Positions 1 through 14,000 of a stretch of 64,000 nucleotides of DNA are shown one piece after another. The position numbers and the translations under genes are program-made. The notes below the pieces were generated by a model. The model was not told where the DNA came from and ran no database searches. It saw only the letters and a program-made list of their open reading frames with translations. The stretch comes from Hetaerina americana. Its lineage: Eukaryota; Arthropoda; Insecta; Odonata; Calopterygidae. Location of the stretch: NCBI GenBank assembly GCA_022747635.1, contig JAKTNV010000003.1, forward strand, positions 98,356,454-98,420,453. The letters are read 5' to 3'. Within the stretch, counting starts at the first letter, position 1; every line of letters begins with the position of its first letter.

Positions 1-1870
1 TTTCAATAGGATTTTATGATGAAATAGTTCCTCGATTTTAAATAATATTTTGAAAAATATTAGTGATTAAAATAAAAAAGGGAGAAAATATCAAAAACAA
101 TTCTTTTTCAAAATTCACTCCTCTAAGTGAGTTGGCGTCGCGTCATATCATGGACAATGTTTTGTTCACGCGTCTGATAAAAGACGGTCAAAACCAACTA
201 TACTATTAATAAATAATGGGAAGTTTTATACTCATTTACTATGTTTTCTAAAACATATAGCACAGCTAATAGTATTCTACAATCGGACCGCAAAGAACTT
301 CGTGTATCCATGACTGCTGTGGAAATCCCCCAAATGAGAATTAGTTGTAAATTGCTTCACCTTTTAAGATACTTAAATTGTTTGTTCCTAGGCACAAAGG
401 TGTGTCAAAAGCGCGTGTACTTCAAATAAGAAATTTATACAATAATACTTCTACTGTAAATACAATAATCAATGAACTTGCACAACACGAATCATCTTGT
501 TATTATTTAAGAAAAATTTCCAATTAGTATAGAAACCGTTGTTCCTGAGTATATTGAAATTGCACACATGCTAGATTCCTATAAATAAATATTATGTCCA
601 TCGGCATCAATTAAATATATTTCTTTTTGCTTCCATACTAAGTTTTAATTATGGGTAATTGCATGTATTGATATATTAACTAACGTAGTTCCACGTATTT
701 TTCCCAAATTGCAATGTTTGATGGAGAAAACAAGTTGTTTTTCCCATATAAATTAATAAATGCATGATTAAATTATTCCTTGGACAATCAAGAGACATCC
801 AAAAGCACATCAGCGAAAGGATAAGTTATCTGAAACGTAACATGATAATTCTTCAGAGAAGAAATCTACTCACGATTTATTGTTAGAAGTACAAAATCTG
901 CTCCTATTTAGAAGTTTTATTTAGCATTTTTGTAACTTCAATAACGCAAGTTTGCTAATTTTTATCATACAACCCTCTGACACATCCCACTAAAATGCAT
1001 GCTCATAGTTTCTTAATTGGACGAAATTAATTCGTTAACATTAACTAGAAGTGGAAATTATATGCAAAATATTCAAATTTATCAGAGTTTGTTGATTAAA
1101 TGGTAATATTTTCAAACGTAAAAGAATGTTACATTAACGACAGAATAAACAGCCAAATTATGTTATAAATGATGCTGGAACATATATATTTCTATTTGCA
1201 TTTTCTTTTGCATCAACTCGATGTAAAAGAAATATGCAAATGACGAATGAAACGATTTGATTCCAAAGTATTGACAACTGAATATTGGCTAATGGAAGTC
1301 ACTGTGATTGGCTGAAACATATATTTAGATTGACTACATCTAAAGTACTTTTTTCACAAATAAATACCACTCTTTCCGTAGGACTCCAAAATATCAGCCT
1401 AATATTCATCATCATGATTTAAGGAAGTGTTTCAAGCCATGTATTTATCATAAGAATGATGGTTTAACGCTTTGATTACAATATTACAACAGCTTACAAG
1501 ATACCTATTGCCACATCAATAGGACTTTATTATTTTTCGACCCTAAAACACAGAAAATTGGTATAAATATGGGCTCGGCTACTGCCAATGCCAACCTTTC
1601 AATTCATGCACCAATCCCTTCCCTCGGATGAAAAAAATCACTACGCCAGAACCATCCAAGCATGACAATCAATGACCTTCGATACTCGTGGCCATTTTGT
1701 GGACATTCTTCGAGATCAAGCATTGTAAACACGCATGCCCCATTCAGGAACCTATCAGCCAAATACAAGATATCACTCCCTTCGGCATGGCCTAACAATT
1801 AGAAACTTTTCGGAACAATTTAGGTTTCACACACGATACAACCTGACGCATTCAGTCAAACGTAAAGACC
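1..1870. other. AT-rich intergenic DNA, no gene seen
   Basis: Short chance ORFs only. Nothing matches a known gene or repeat family. Confidence 0.6.
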
Positions 1871-1874
1871 CACA

Positions 1875-1966
1875 CGTACACACACACACACACACACACA
1901 CAATCAAGCAGAAAGATGGTTCTACTCAAACATACACACACACACACACACACATACATACATTCG
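1875..1966. repeat. (CA)n microsatellite pair
   Basis: Two CA runs (about 1879-1902 and 1935-1955, the second passing into CATA repeats) are separated by about 30 nt of unique sequence, just left of the first GC-rich island. Confidence 0.95.
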
Positions 1967-2044
1967 CCAGCAGCAGCTGACCAACGACCACACTTCTCAA
2001 CGTCTATCTCTAGCTCCTCCTTTCGGTATCACTCTCCCTTACCG

Positions 2045-3110
2045 CCCAGCACACACACCTCTTGAGCAGACCCTCCTGCTTCCTCTCGGCCGGAGACGGC
2101 GGGTCCGGGAGGCGGGCTCTTGCTTCCGGCAGCGCAGGTCGGGGTTTCCTCCGGGGGAGAAGGCCTCCGGCGCGGGGGCGGCGTCGGCCGAGTGGCCCGG
2201 CGCGATCCACAAGAGCCTCCCCGCCCCGCCCCTTCCTCCTCTTTCCTCCCCATCCCCCTCACCCATGGCTCCCACCTCATACCCCCCTCTCGCAACTTCC
2301 TCACCGAAATAACCCCCTCCACGCCCCCTTTTGCGCCCTCTCCGGACACACACACACGCGGCACTCGCTACAAAACCCTCCACACCGTCTCTCTACTCCC
2401 CTGCCAGAAAAGTCTCCCCTTTTTCCATATTCTCACGCGCTCTCTCTCTCTGTCTCTCCCTCCCTCGCCCACTCCCTCTCTTACCCACCGCACCGGGCCC
2501 CGGGCGCATAATAACGTACGCACACCATCACGCAACGCCGCGGCCGCCATGCTTCCTCCCCGTGTTCCATGCAACGCTACGCGACGCCCCGAGACAGGGA
2601 GAGAGGAAGAGAGGAGAGCTCAACCGCGCGCACTCACACACGAATACACACACACGCACACCTCCCTTCTGTTTTCTTTTTACTATTATTCCACTTGCCA
2701 TGGATCGATATACCCTCCACCACCTCTTACTCCGCCTCACAATCCTCCCCTCATCTCCTCACTCCCCGCCCTGCTCGCCCACCACCTTGCCCACGGTTCG
2801 CCGGGCCCCGAGGAAAGGAACATACAGGGAAACCCTGAGCTTTCCTTAAGGAATAGGAATGAGAGGAGTTTGGGTGCTAGAGGAGGGGGGCGTTTTTTCC
2901 ATTTTGCTGGAAGACGCCCTCGCGCAAGGACAAGGGTGGTATGCCTCCGGGGCGAGGGTGAGAGTGGGGGTGACTGCAGGGTGAGGGAGAAAAGGCGGAG
3001 GAAAGGCAAAAGGGGAGATTCCCATCGTCCAAAGGAAAGGATGGGAAAGGGCTTTGTGAAGTATTTTGTCCCCCTTTCCACCTTTGAGAGGGTCGTGGTG
3101 GGTTGACTGG
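2045..3110. promoter_or_regulatory. GC-rich island A, candidate regulatory element downstream of abd-A
   Basis: C/T-rich on the plus strand to about 2560, mixed, then G/A-rich at 2860-3020. GCCAT cores lie at 2546-2550 (in GGCCGCCATGC) and 2697-2701, with the reverse form at 2265-2269. A CTCTC run is at 2441-2456 and GAGAG at 2597-2618. The mix of Pho/YY1-type and GAGA-type words suggests a Polycomb-response-like or promoter element. Long ORFs here on both strands are compositional. Confidence 0.35.
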
Positions 3111-3668
3111 GACAAGAAGTCAGTCAAACTGGGGAGTGATGTCTTGGAAGGACGCCCATCCCGTGTAGATAGTGGTAAAATGAAAAGGGGTAGTCCCGTC
3201 TCCTCGGTGGGTCAATAGGGGGGAGGGGGAGTGAGAATTCAGAAGGTGCGACGCGGTGGTCGAATAATGTCGGTTGCCTCGTCTATCGTTGCCTCTCGTC
3301 TGTGGGCACGGTTTAATGGAATAGGGGAACCCTAATTTTGAATGGCTCTTTCGTACAATTTTATTTGGAAACAGCAAAAATAAAATACCTCGGCTCAATT
3401 TAAACATCCTTCCTTATTGACTACGTCCACTGCGCTTGAAAGTGTTATTAAATAGTTGGGTTGTTAGCGGGTGATTGAATGTGTATCTCAAATTCTCACG
3501 CTTTTTTTATTCCGTTAACTCATTTCAATAGTTTTGAAAGTGATTTCTCTTGTCGTACGAGTGGGAACGGACTTGCTGACTTATGACAAAGATGTCAGCT
3601 CCACCAATTCATAACCACATTTAAGCAAAAGCAAAATGTGTCAATGTTTGTTGCAAGATGGGTTATCT

Positions 3669-3686
3669 TACATATATATATGTATG

Positions 3687-3755
<69 letters not shown>
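3669..3755. repeat. (TA)n microsatellite
   Basis: A short TATG section (CATATATATATGTATGTATG) leads into an uninterrupted TA run of about 65 nt. Confidence 0.97.
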
Positions 3756-3757
<2 letters not shown>

Positions 3758-6304
3758 ATTTTATTTTTTGTTAATTATTTCTTTTTAACTGACTGCACCG
3801 TTATTTTGGAAAAAGTTCATCCAATGTGATCCTATCATCACTTAATCTTTTTTCTATGAGCATGGATCTGAATTCGAAAACCATCTCCTTAAACCAGATT
3901 CAATTAAATCAGATTGAGGAAATGGGTATGGTGACTGGAAATCACATTTATTGTGTTTTTTGATGAGTAATAAATACATGATAGTTTTTTAATGCATTCA
4001 GAGTTATTTTCATTGGCAACTTTGGCCATTTTCACAACATTCGAGGAGTCATCCGAGGTAAATAAATACCTATTCCTCGTGATTTCATGTAGCGGAAAAT
4101 TTCATTAACGAAATTGATCCATTTTCATAATGTCATAGTAGATAGATAAAACGCATTTAAGGGCCGACCAATTGACTTAAAATTCTGAATTCAGGAAAAA
4201 TATAAACAGATGAAACACTTGAAGCAAGAGATTAATTACACTTTTAGGTAGTTATTAATTTTGCCAAGTGTCTACCATGAATGAAAATCATTTTCGAAAT
4301 TACTTCATTATATTTTTATCCATGTATAAAGTCATATTTACCTTTATTAAATTTGATGAAGAGATTGATTTGATGGAGAAGCCGGTGAATATAAATTGTT
4401 TTGCAAATCGGTGTTTATTCAAGATACTGTCCTTAGTTTACGTGTATGTTTTAGACACTAAATGAACACTATAGAGAATACCCACCTTCTGAATTTATTT
4501 CCTACGGAAATATCCTATATTTCTACAAAATTCCAATACAAAATTCATTCAGACTACATACAAAATAGTTGACCATTGAATTTGAATTTTACATCAAGGA
4601 AATAGATACTTTTTAAACTAAGCAAACAACTGGTGGTAAATTTATATTTCATACAAAAAATCATTTTTAAACCATGAAATTGTGTAAAAGGATTATTAAA
4701 AAGTATTTATCCTCCTTTATTTTACGTAAATATGGCATGATTATTTCCTCACGTTTCTCTTCATTATAGCCAAATTTGGGTCTGCATTCCTTCCTGTGTT
4801 CCCAAAAGTCTAATCAACGTTTAGATCATGGCTTGCTACTCATAAGGAATGTGTTTAGTTCATATATACAATAATATAACATATAACAATAACTCTCTGT
4901 GTATTTCAGCACAAATGTTATGTATTTCAAAGGGAGAGAAGCACTTTTAATTAATAAATTAATTTGCCATTGGTGAATTGTACCCAACAGTTTCATCTCT
5001 GGTGCATACCTTAAGGGTGAAATTCATTGTGAGTGATATTATTTTCGACGATAAGGATCTCAAATACTGCTGTTCTGTAATCAGAGTTTCGATGGAGGAG
5101 AATCGACTAGACATAAAATGAATAAGAAACAAAAGAAGCCATCTAAATCATCGGTATTTTCCTCTCGGAGTTGGGGGAAACATAAGTAGACTTCTCAAGG
5201 TAAGCCGGAAAGGTATAAACTAATTAAGTAAGTACTGGTGCTGAATAGCGGGATCTAACCTTGACGGCGGAGAAGGAAAAAACAGCAGTTAATAGTGAGA
5301 GAAATCCAGCCTCTTCGTCGAGTTAATCCAGGAGATTTGAAGTTATTTGCGACACACTGTTGCCACAAACCTCACGCTGAGTGTTTTTAATCTTTGATAT
5401 GGATTATTTTTCATTTCCAATCTAAAGAATATTTTCATCAGCAGATAATAATTAAATTTCTTCATTATTAAATAGGCATGAGGACCTCAAAAACGGCATG
5501 TAAATTGAGTATAAAATACGTAGCGTGAAGTGATTGAATATATATAAATGATACCATGACATCTTATTCAAACGACACTTATGCCTTTCTCCTCACGTAA
5601 AAAATGCCTTTTTGTATTATACTATGTCCATAAAGTAAAATTTATATATTAACGTGAAAAAACACCCTGAAATATTTCATAAAATATCATTGTAATTTTA
5701 AGATTACAGTATACTCATAAATTATACGCATTTATGTAATTTTGAAGGATGGAATTTCACTTATTTGATTGTCTTCTACATCTGAAAGTATATACGTAAC
5801 TTTTAATGATTATCCTGGATCATGGGATGTTCTTTTATTTGTAAAAATATCCAGGTTAATGGATTCACCAATTAATATGTGATTTTTTTATATGAACGTT
5901 TTTAGAATTGGCTGCTAATTGGATCATAAGATGTTTTTCATTATGAACTGACTTATTATTTTTCATTGTGCAGATACGAATAGGGTGGGTGACACCATGT
6001 CGTGAAATGAGTTACTGAATTTGGAAGGTAAAAGAAATATGAAAACAACGAACTGTTTCTCTTTTAAAAGTAGATGTTCCATTATATGCCCTCAAATAAA
6101 ATACTTGCTTTTTAATATGACCGGATTAGGACATGGTTATTGAAGTAGATTTTAAATGGCAAAAATAACTGAGCACGGACGAGACAGACATTATAACATC
6201 ATGTGCAGCTGAAATAATTCAAAATTCTAGGGTGCGTTCCAAGAGTAAATCAATTATTTTTTCAAAGTAATTTACTGAACGGATTTGCACAAGCACTTTA
6301 AATT
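3756..6304. other. AT-rich intergenic DNA, no gene seen
   Basis: Between the TA microsatellite and the first mariner relic. Only short AT-type ORFs. Confidence 0.6.
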
Positions 6305-6940
6305 CTTCTAAGTTCCGTCCTTGGGCCCCTACATATTTTTCCTGCCACTCTGCCATGACCGGTACGCGCCCTGGAAGGCGTCTTCGGGTACCTCACGCAA
6401 AGTCTACATCACGACTGATTGCATCTTTTCTTTGGACGAAAAACGGTTTCCTTTCAGGGATACCTAAATCCGAAGGAGTTAAAAGAAGACTGGTGGGGCG
6501 ACATCAGGACTATAGGGGGGGTGGGGCAGTGTTGGCGCCTTGTGTATGGACAGGAACTCGTGGACTCGTAGTGCGTTGGGGCAAAAACTTTGGTCACGAG
6601 CTCGGCGCACGATTTGTCCGTCGCTAATTCTTAAATTACAATGCAAAACACAACAGTAGACGACAGTTTCAGTTCATTGACAACCACCTTGATTCTCAAT
6701 TGACGGTCAGAGTCCAACAATTGTCGAACACGAGCCACGTTGTCCGTTTTGCTGGTTGACACCCGCCCAGAGCGTTGTTCGTCGTGAACCTCTTCCCGGA
6801 CCTCGCAACTTCTGAGTAGGACAGAGCAGCGTCCCCGTAAGCCTCACGAATCATTTTATTAGTCTTCTCGGGAGACTTTTTCAGTTTAGCACAAAACTTT
6901 TTAATCGCTTCATTAATTCCATTTTTTCGTAATACGGTCG
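6305..6940 (-). pseudogene. Internally deleted mariner transposase relic
   Basis: Two parts of one mariner-family (Tc1/mariner) transposase are readable on the minus strand. The N-terminal part (about 6930-6650) gives NGINEAIKKFCAKLKKSPEK and AYGDAALSYSEV, then after a frameshift EEVHDEQRSGRVSTSKTD and VARVRQLLDSDRQLRIK. These match the helix-turn-helix region and the RSGRPST linker of the family. The C-terminal part (about 6625-6310) gives TLPHPPYSPDVAPPVFF with the third catalytic Asp kept, then SLKGNRFSSKE and EVPEDAFQGAYRSWQ. The central region with the first catalytic Asp is missing, and there are several stops. It cannot encode an active enzyme. It lies about 12.5 kb downstream of abd-A. 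Terminal repeats were not resolved. Confidence 0.85.
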
Positions 6941-8577
6941 GCGCGCAAAGGTTTACAATAACTGACGTCCTGCCACTTACGCAGCTTGGAGATTACTGAG
7001 AACGATTTTGCGACTAAGCTTAGCGTTTCTTTCTTCTCCAAGAAATTTTGATCCCACACCGACCAATAGGAGCACGGCGGGAAATTTCTTGTACTGCTTT
7101 TGGAAATCACCCAATATAATGATTGATAAGAGTCTCGAGCAAAGGTAAAAGTAGGTATAATTATCTACCACCAATTATCAAATGAAAGACAAGATAAACT
7201 ATCGGGTAGGGACTAATTTTCCGAATAGAAAGCAATTCAGACGTAAAAATTCAATTAAAAACATTCATAAATATAGTCTTCAAAAAAAGATTTCTGTGAG
7301 AAATGGAAAGTAATATTAGGGAAAAAAATTTTTAAACGGTTATAATATTGCAAATTTTGAGTCTCTTATTTTTAGTCTTCTTACTAAGCGTGCATTAGCA
7401 GCATTTCCGACCAATTTTTTAAGCATTCTTTCGGGATTTCTGATAAATTTATGCTCAAAATTGAAATTTAAAATAAACCCCTTATATTAAATATTATAAA
7501 AAATAAAACTTAATTATTTGGGAAAACGTTAACCTACGTTAATGGCTACCTTATTAATAACTCTAATAATATTAATTCTATTTATATATCTACCTTCAAG
7601 CTAATAAGAATATTCTGATCAACTTATATTATAAATAATACAAAATATACCACAATACAAAATTCATGAGCATGAATTATTATAAAAAATTACTAAACTA
7701 TGCTGGTCAACACCGTAGTTTATGGTAACGGTAATTATTTATGTGTGACTTTATACAGATTCCAGATAATATAAAATATATAGCTACGTTTTATTTGGAA
7801 TTAATTTATATGATTTCAATTTGTTGCTAAACGTTAATTTCCTCAAAAACAATTTAGGGGTCTACATGGTAATTCAATTTCAAGTAGATAGTTCTAACAG
7901 CATGAAACTACCGTATTTTATTGGAGTACGCGGCTAAGCCACAACACATTCAGAAATAAATGCTCTAAAATCCCCGATGGTAGAATACTATTTCTACACC
8001 AACACTCAAAATAGAAAAATTTTCACTTGTCAGGAGTACAATTGGTACATATACTTCAAAAAGAATATTTTCCTATTTCCTGACACTTGTATTATAGACT
8101 ATGAGTTACACAATGGAGAAGCAAACGAGAAAACATCGGAATGATACTACCGAAGTGGCTTAAAAAACTAAATTATATAACTGTTAAATTAACTATTTGA
8201 GCGGTATAATACATATATTACTAACTCAGAACTTAATAGACAATACTTACATACATATGCGGAAGAGTACCGCAAAAATTCAAGATTTTTGCAAAGATAA
8301 TTGAAATTATGCTATGGTTCTCTACACCTGAAGAAATGTTTAGTTTAGAAGGGGCTACGTATCTCGTGTTAATTCGCCAAAACAATACTCATCATGATTT
8401 GGTTTTCATTAGTTAGGTATAATCTGTATACACACACTTTAATATGCACGATCTTTATTTTGTCATTCATAGATGCAGGCATTTTTTCAACATATATTGT
8501 TACTTTAAATGACAAAGAAACTACGGGAGATGCCGGAACAATGACTTTTAACGGAGTCATTCGCTAATATGCATTCA
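6941..8577. other. AT-rich intergenic DNA, no gene seen
   Basis: The first 150 nt may still belong to the mariner relic. The rest shows nothing recognisable. Confidence 0.5.
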
Positions 8578-8650
8578 ATGCAACAATTTCAGTGTCAAAA
8601 TTATTCGGTCAAGGCGAATGATTTTTACACTTACACTGAAATTGTTGCCT
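8578..8650. repeat. Imperfect hairpin with a 16-bp perfect outer stem
   Basis: GCAACAATTTCAGTGT at 8580-8595 is the exact reverse complement of 8633-8648. The inner parts also pair (AAAATTATTCG with CGAATGATTTT) around a GTCAAGG loop. An asymmetric bulge of about 6 nt lies on the right arm. The 70-nt size is pre-miRNA-like, but the bulge is unusual. A decayed inverted-repeat transposon is equally possible. It does not match miR-iab-4/iab-8 as I remember them. Confidence 0.55.
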
Positions 8651-9229
8651 GGAAATTGTTAATTTACTTTGACTCTCCTAAAAATCATGAAATTCCCGAT
8701 TATGCTTCATTTTGTTTATATATTATTGACAATTAATTCATCAAAGAGGATGGTTGATGAACTCAGCAGAAATCACACAAATAATACTTACTAGCGCAAC
8801 AGTACTATTAATATATAAAAGTACCAATAATTTTACTAACCCTTTCACGAATATATATTTAAGATAAAATTGAAAAGAGCAACCCTTTCTATTTTGCAAT
8901 TGAACAGAAGATTATAACTTTCATGTTATTATTAACCGTATACTACTTATTTTTTTGTAGTCAAAAGTAGCTATGCTTTGGTATTATTTGCGTGGAGAGA
9001 CCTCTAAACAATGTTTTTGACAAGAAGGATTAGTCTCTTTGGATATCGAAACCCCACGCATTTATTAAATCAAAATTAATGCTAAAGCTTCGACAATATC
9101 CGTGAATATGGGGCTTTAGATCAAGTGTAACCATATGGACCGAGAAATTTTCCGAGATTTTCCTCCATCTTTAGTTGTCCGGATAAACCCTGTACCAAAA
9201 AAAAGACACAGGAAAGGAGTGAGTCTCTC

Positions 9230-9510
9230 CTATCACCATTGACAGGGCCCCCTCTCCCCTTCCATTTCCTCCCACCCATCCCAAACCTGCCTCGATGCCA
9301 CCCAATGGCGATGGAATCCGCCGCTCTCTTTTCCTCTCATCGCGGAATCAATTTCCCAAATGGCTTTCCCTCCAGAGACCCTAAGAGACCATTTCCTGGT
9401 TCTTCCCCCTCCGGCCGCACCATATTTTCCTCATTTCTTCCAAACCTCTATCCTGAGCACAGTTTCAATCAACCTCCTCCGGGCAAATCATAGATATCCC
9501 CGAAGTCCTC
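9230..9510. promoter_or_regulatory. GC-rich island B, C/T-rich
   Basis: Short pyrimidine-rich block with reverse GCCAT cores at 9305-9309 (CAATGGCG) and 9360-9364, and CTCTC words. Confidence 0.25.
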
Positions 9511-10042
9511 ACTGCTGGCTGGATTCCTACTCAAAGCTCAAGACCCCTCTTGACACTCCCGTTAGCAGAAGATGTTAAACCACATTGGTAAGTCTTTCAG
9601 CATCCGGTTGTTGAATTGATTATCCCGTATTGGACCTGGCACCATTGTGAAATGAAATAAGTTACTTTGCTGCGCTTTATGCCCATTACTTTTCCATAAA
9701 ATGAAGACTCTTCAGATTCATTTGATTGTGTCCAATATGTCAAATACGCATAAACGTTCTGAGTCAGTTATTCCAGAGTGTAACGTGGTTTCCGAGTAAA
9801 CCGAAGAGCATGCGCTCCATTCCAAACTTAGGAATATTTGGTGTCATTAAAAGGGACGGAATCTTATACGCTTACCTCATGAGTTAAGAGTTAGGCCTGA
9901 GTAGTTATCTTGCTAAAAAAACACAAATCTTACCCACACTCAAGCCCAAAAAAAATTATTCACTAATAATTCCATAAGTAATTCACATTTATCATATTGA
10001 TCCTATTGTTAAAAAAACCTTAGATACGTAAAGAAAATAATA

Positions 10043-10270
10043 TCAGCAGATTTTCAAAATAGCAACTGAATTCTTAAAGGCCACATGGCATAACAACGGA
10101 GGAATACCTTCACTTGATGCACTGCCTGTTGCTAAACTGCAGAAATCAGCAAGTCCAATTGGAAGACACCGTGGCTTTGGACCAGTGTCGGTGCAGTTAA
10201 GGTCACAGAGGCCATTGTACCATGATGAATATTTTTTAAATAGACGATTAAACTTGCCCTTTCGGTTCAT
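10043..10270 (-). CDS. Unrecognised 75-codon ORF downstream of abd-A
   Basis: ATG at 10270 to TGA at 10043, with five Cys and balanced amino-acid use (for example WYNGLCDLNCTDTGPKPRC). Its GC content is higher than the AT-rich flanks, and no recognised domain is present. It could be an exon, an old transposon fragment, or chance. Confidence 0.15.
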   Translation of the reverse strand: MNRKGKFNRLFKKYSSWYNGLCDLNCTDTGPKPRCLPIGLADFCSLATGSASSEGIPPLLCHVAFKNSVAILKIC

Positions 10271-10539
10271 TTCAAGGTAATCTATCGAGGTGGACAGTGT
10301 ACGGTCCACTATATCAATTAAATACCAGCTACGTTTTTAGTGGATCTCGTCTTGTACCCCATTCTACATGAGCCGTAACTTTCAACTCAATAAAGAACTC
10401 ATATGCCAAAGGGATACGATTCTTTAACTCATAAAATTTTGAGTAGTCCTTAGGAACCAGGTCCTATGGGACGCCTTTCGAGTGACTCCCGGTCGAAATC
10501 GTTCAAAGCAGCACGCAACCTACTTACTATCTTCTCATC

Positions 10540-11000
10540 GTCCTCTGCTTCTAGAATCCCCCTCTTCCAGCCCTCCACGTCTCTCCCTCTAATCGCCCTC
10601 CGCATACTTTTATCCAATTCGTAGCCCTCGACTCATCACTATTGGAACCGGAGATGATTGAGGTCTGGGAAACTCATCTCTCCTCTCACCCCCAAAACCC
10701 GTCCCCTGTCCCTTTCCCCTGCACGGCCGGCCCGCGCCGGAGGCATTGGGCGGCGGGAGGGGCGAAGAAAACCCACAGCACGTTCCCCTTATATGAGTTC
10801 CCGATGCTCGTTTCCGCCGTATCGCTCCTGAGGGTCTGATGGAGTATTGCGAGTGGTGGGTTGGAATCTTACCATCCCCCTCCGAATGAACATACCCCTC
10901 TTGCCTCTCCTTGCTATCTCCCATACTCCTTCCTACCCAGCATCCCCCAATCTCTCCTCCTCTTGCATCCATTCCGGTGGCCGGGGCCGAAAGTTTTGTT
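10540..11000. promoter_or_regulatory. GC-rich island C, C/T-rich
   Basis: Pyrimidine-rich block with GGCCGGCCCGCGCC near 10725 and many CTCTCC words. No coding signal seen. Confidence 0.25.
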
Positions 11001-11059
11001 TGTTGCGAGCATTCAAAAGTAATGAGCAAATTATACGGTCGCGTGACTTGGAATAGAAT

Positions 11060-14000
11060 TCTGTGACGACCATATGTTTATTTTTTTTGCGTTTTTTTGA
11101 ATATGTTTTTTTTTCAAGTAAAGCCCTTTCTCTTCTGTTACTTTTTCCAGGTTTGCACGTACTTTGCTAGGAGTTGAGGGATGAAAATCATTAGGACTTG
11201 GGACGCAGAATGTTCCACTTCAAATATCGTTTGATGGAGTGTGCACGGGCAGTTAGTTCATTGTATATTAATTTCCACATGACGATATAACTCGGAAGAT
11301 TACGATCTCTTCGACTGGAACTGAATCTCGCTTGCATCAGTCCAGCACGCACGTATTTAGCTAAAACCTAGAGGAAGAAGTGAACCTTAGACTATGGCGT
11401 GAACATTAATCAACGATGAAGTTTGCTGGATTGGATCCAAATGGAAAAATTACTCTAACATATTTTCTCACACATTTATTTTCCAGATGTTATCGGGAAT
11501 TCCGATTACCCTATTCTAGCTTCTTTCCAAGCAAAGAGCTTAACGTAAATGATTTCACATTTTTAATTTAAAAATATATTACTATTTGCAATGGTTATTA
11601 TATCGCAGAAATAGAGTTGACAGTTTTGAATACGTAATATAAGGAAAAAATAAATCATAAAAACATGATAGTAATTATTTTTCATAGAAAACATATTTAT
11701 AAAGCATAGCAGCACAAAATGCCCTGTTTTAAAACAATTAAGCCTTGTACTCAGTAATTACGAACTTCATGCTCAGTAAATTTTCTTAAATTGAAAAAAA
11801 TTGTCATTGGATATAAAGTTGTACCATTGGAAAAGTTCACTCTCAAACTTACTTTTTGAGCATTCATTGATAATCCATGTCCCTAACTTAAAAAAAGTAC
11901 TTAACTCCTTCCTTAATTATTTGATAAATTTTAATTGTTTTGGATTGAGTCTACCTAAAGTACAGTTCTATCAGATTGTTTTCATGCATCAACATTATGA
12001 TGAACCAATTGAATTGATATTGATGCAGAGAATATTGTTCACTTACTATCATTAATTTTGAAATTAATAACTCGGGCAAGATTTCATTTAAAAATTCAGG
12101 TATATTGACAGCACTTTCCCAACTAAATATGTGCAGGGTAATGGTGAATGAAAAAATTTAATGAATGCATATTATTATCGACAGTATGAATTACCTAAAT
12201 ACCCCTGAAATAGAGAAATTTCCCAACTTTTTCATCGAAAAAATTCAGTCAACCAATATTTTTAATGTCAACCGAATAGACTGAACAGTTTTGTACATCC
12301 AGTAAAAGCAATAATAATATTTTCATTTTTGAAAAATTATTTATATTCTTTCTGCTCATTTATATTAAACTAACATGTATAATATAAAACTAATATTGTG
12401 AAAATACATTTTAGATTAATATCTATTTTTTAGGAAATAATTAGAATTTTGGGATTTAAAATAACAGTGCTGAATGAAGCGATATTTTGAATCTCATTAT
12501 TTCCTTTGAATTGGATTTCACTGCAAATTAAAACTGCATCATTGATTTAAATCGGTTTGAATTCCCTGTCACTTTTACAAGTGAATTTTCACTAGAAGTT
12601 TTCAAACATTTAGTCAGCAAAATAAGGATTTATATTAAAAGATTAATTTATGGGAGGCGCTTGCAAAAAATATTTGGTTACGTTCTAGTTGCAGGCATTG
12701 TTAACTTAAAAATATTTATATTGAATGCAACGAGTCTCGGAGACACGCTCTCTGTTCCGCCCGGCAAAGCCCTCCCAACGCAAGGAGAAGGATGGCGCCC
12801 GTTAGCCGATCGGAGGAAGAACGGCAACCCGAACTATTGTCCGAGAAATAACTAACCATCCCCCTGGACACATGTGGAAATAAATTGTGTACTTTATGGT
12901 TCAGGTCCTCTTGTTTAAGATGTTACAAGCTGTATGCCACCAGTTTTCTATTACATGAATAGCAACATTTTGAGTTATGATTTGAAAATAAGAGTGGTAG
13001 CTTTTAGAATTATTGATGTAAAAAGACAAAGTTATTTTACATAAATGAAAGCAAAATAATTTAGTTTTTTCTACTGTATGCATATTCATTTCGGGTTCAT
13101 GTTAAACCAGAGAATCTTATGAAATGTGTTTCTTAAAGCCTACCTTTTGGGTAAAAGAAATACTATTTTCTTTTTCATTTTGTGAATTGATATTATTAAT
13201 ATTTATCAACATAAATATTTGAAAATACTTATTATATATCCTTACAAACACTATTATTACCTGTTTTAGTCGTTTCCCTCCGATAAACTAGTTAGTAAGG
13301 ACTATGAAATACTTCACCAATAATTATGACTTCTAATGTTTAAACAGAAATTCAACGGGATAATTGATGATAACATTTTGAATGAAAAACTCACATCCAG
13401 GATAAATGCATTTTACATCAGCTAAATGGTAATTTTGTAGTTTTTTTAATCAGTCGGCATGAATTTGGCAACGCTGCCTGGACAGATAAATTTTTTGGAA
13501 GGATGAATGATAAAAAAATACCTCTCATCACTTTTGTGATAAGATACAACTTTAATTTTCTAAATCTTTATTTACACAAGGGGAAAATTCTACAGTCTTG
13601 TACTGCATATAAGAATCTTACGATGGAAAGAGTGGTTTTTGGCTTCGCAGGGGAAGCTCAAAAATAAAAGCATGGAGGACAGTGAAAAGAAAAACACGAG
13701 CATGTTATTAAGCACTGCAGTGTTTTCTCATTATACGTCGTTTCTTATTGGCTGAATCGCTCGTTGATTTAGAAAACAATAAACAATGAGCCATACCTCT
13801 ACACATCAGCATGGACACTTTCTAGAACACATCAACATCCTATATCCAACTAACACTTTGAAGTACAGACATGAAAAACAGTTATATAATGCTTATGCAA
13901 TGAGAAGTCCTATTATTACACATACTACTATAGGGAGACAAATATAAACGGAAACAAAACAATTACACATGTTCCGAACAACACAAACAGAAATAGAACA

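Noticed and set aside
2120..3106. Longest open frame in the window, 328 codons
   Set aside because: It lies in a low-complexity GC-rich island where several frames on both strands are open. The peptide is Ser/Pro/Arg/His-rich with no domain, so openness is compositional.
3638..3829. Short ORF with Tyr-Ile repeats
   Set aside because: Translation of the TA microsatellite.
6355..6627. Plus-strand 90-codon ORF
   Set aside because: It is the antisense of the mariner transposase C-terminal part, which reads meaningfully on the minus strand.
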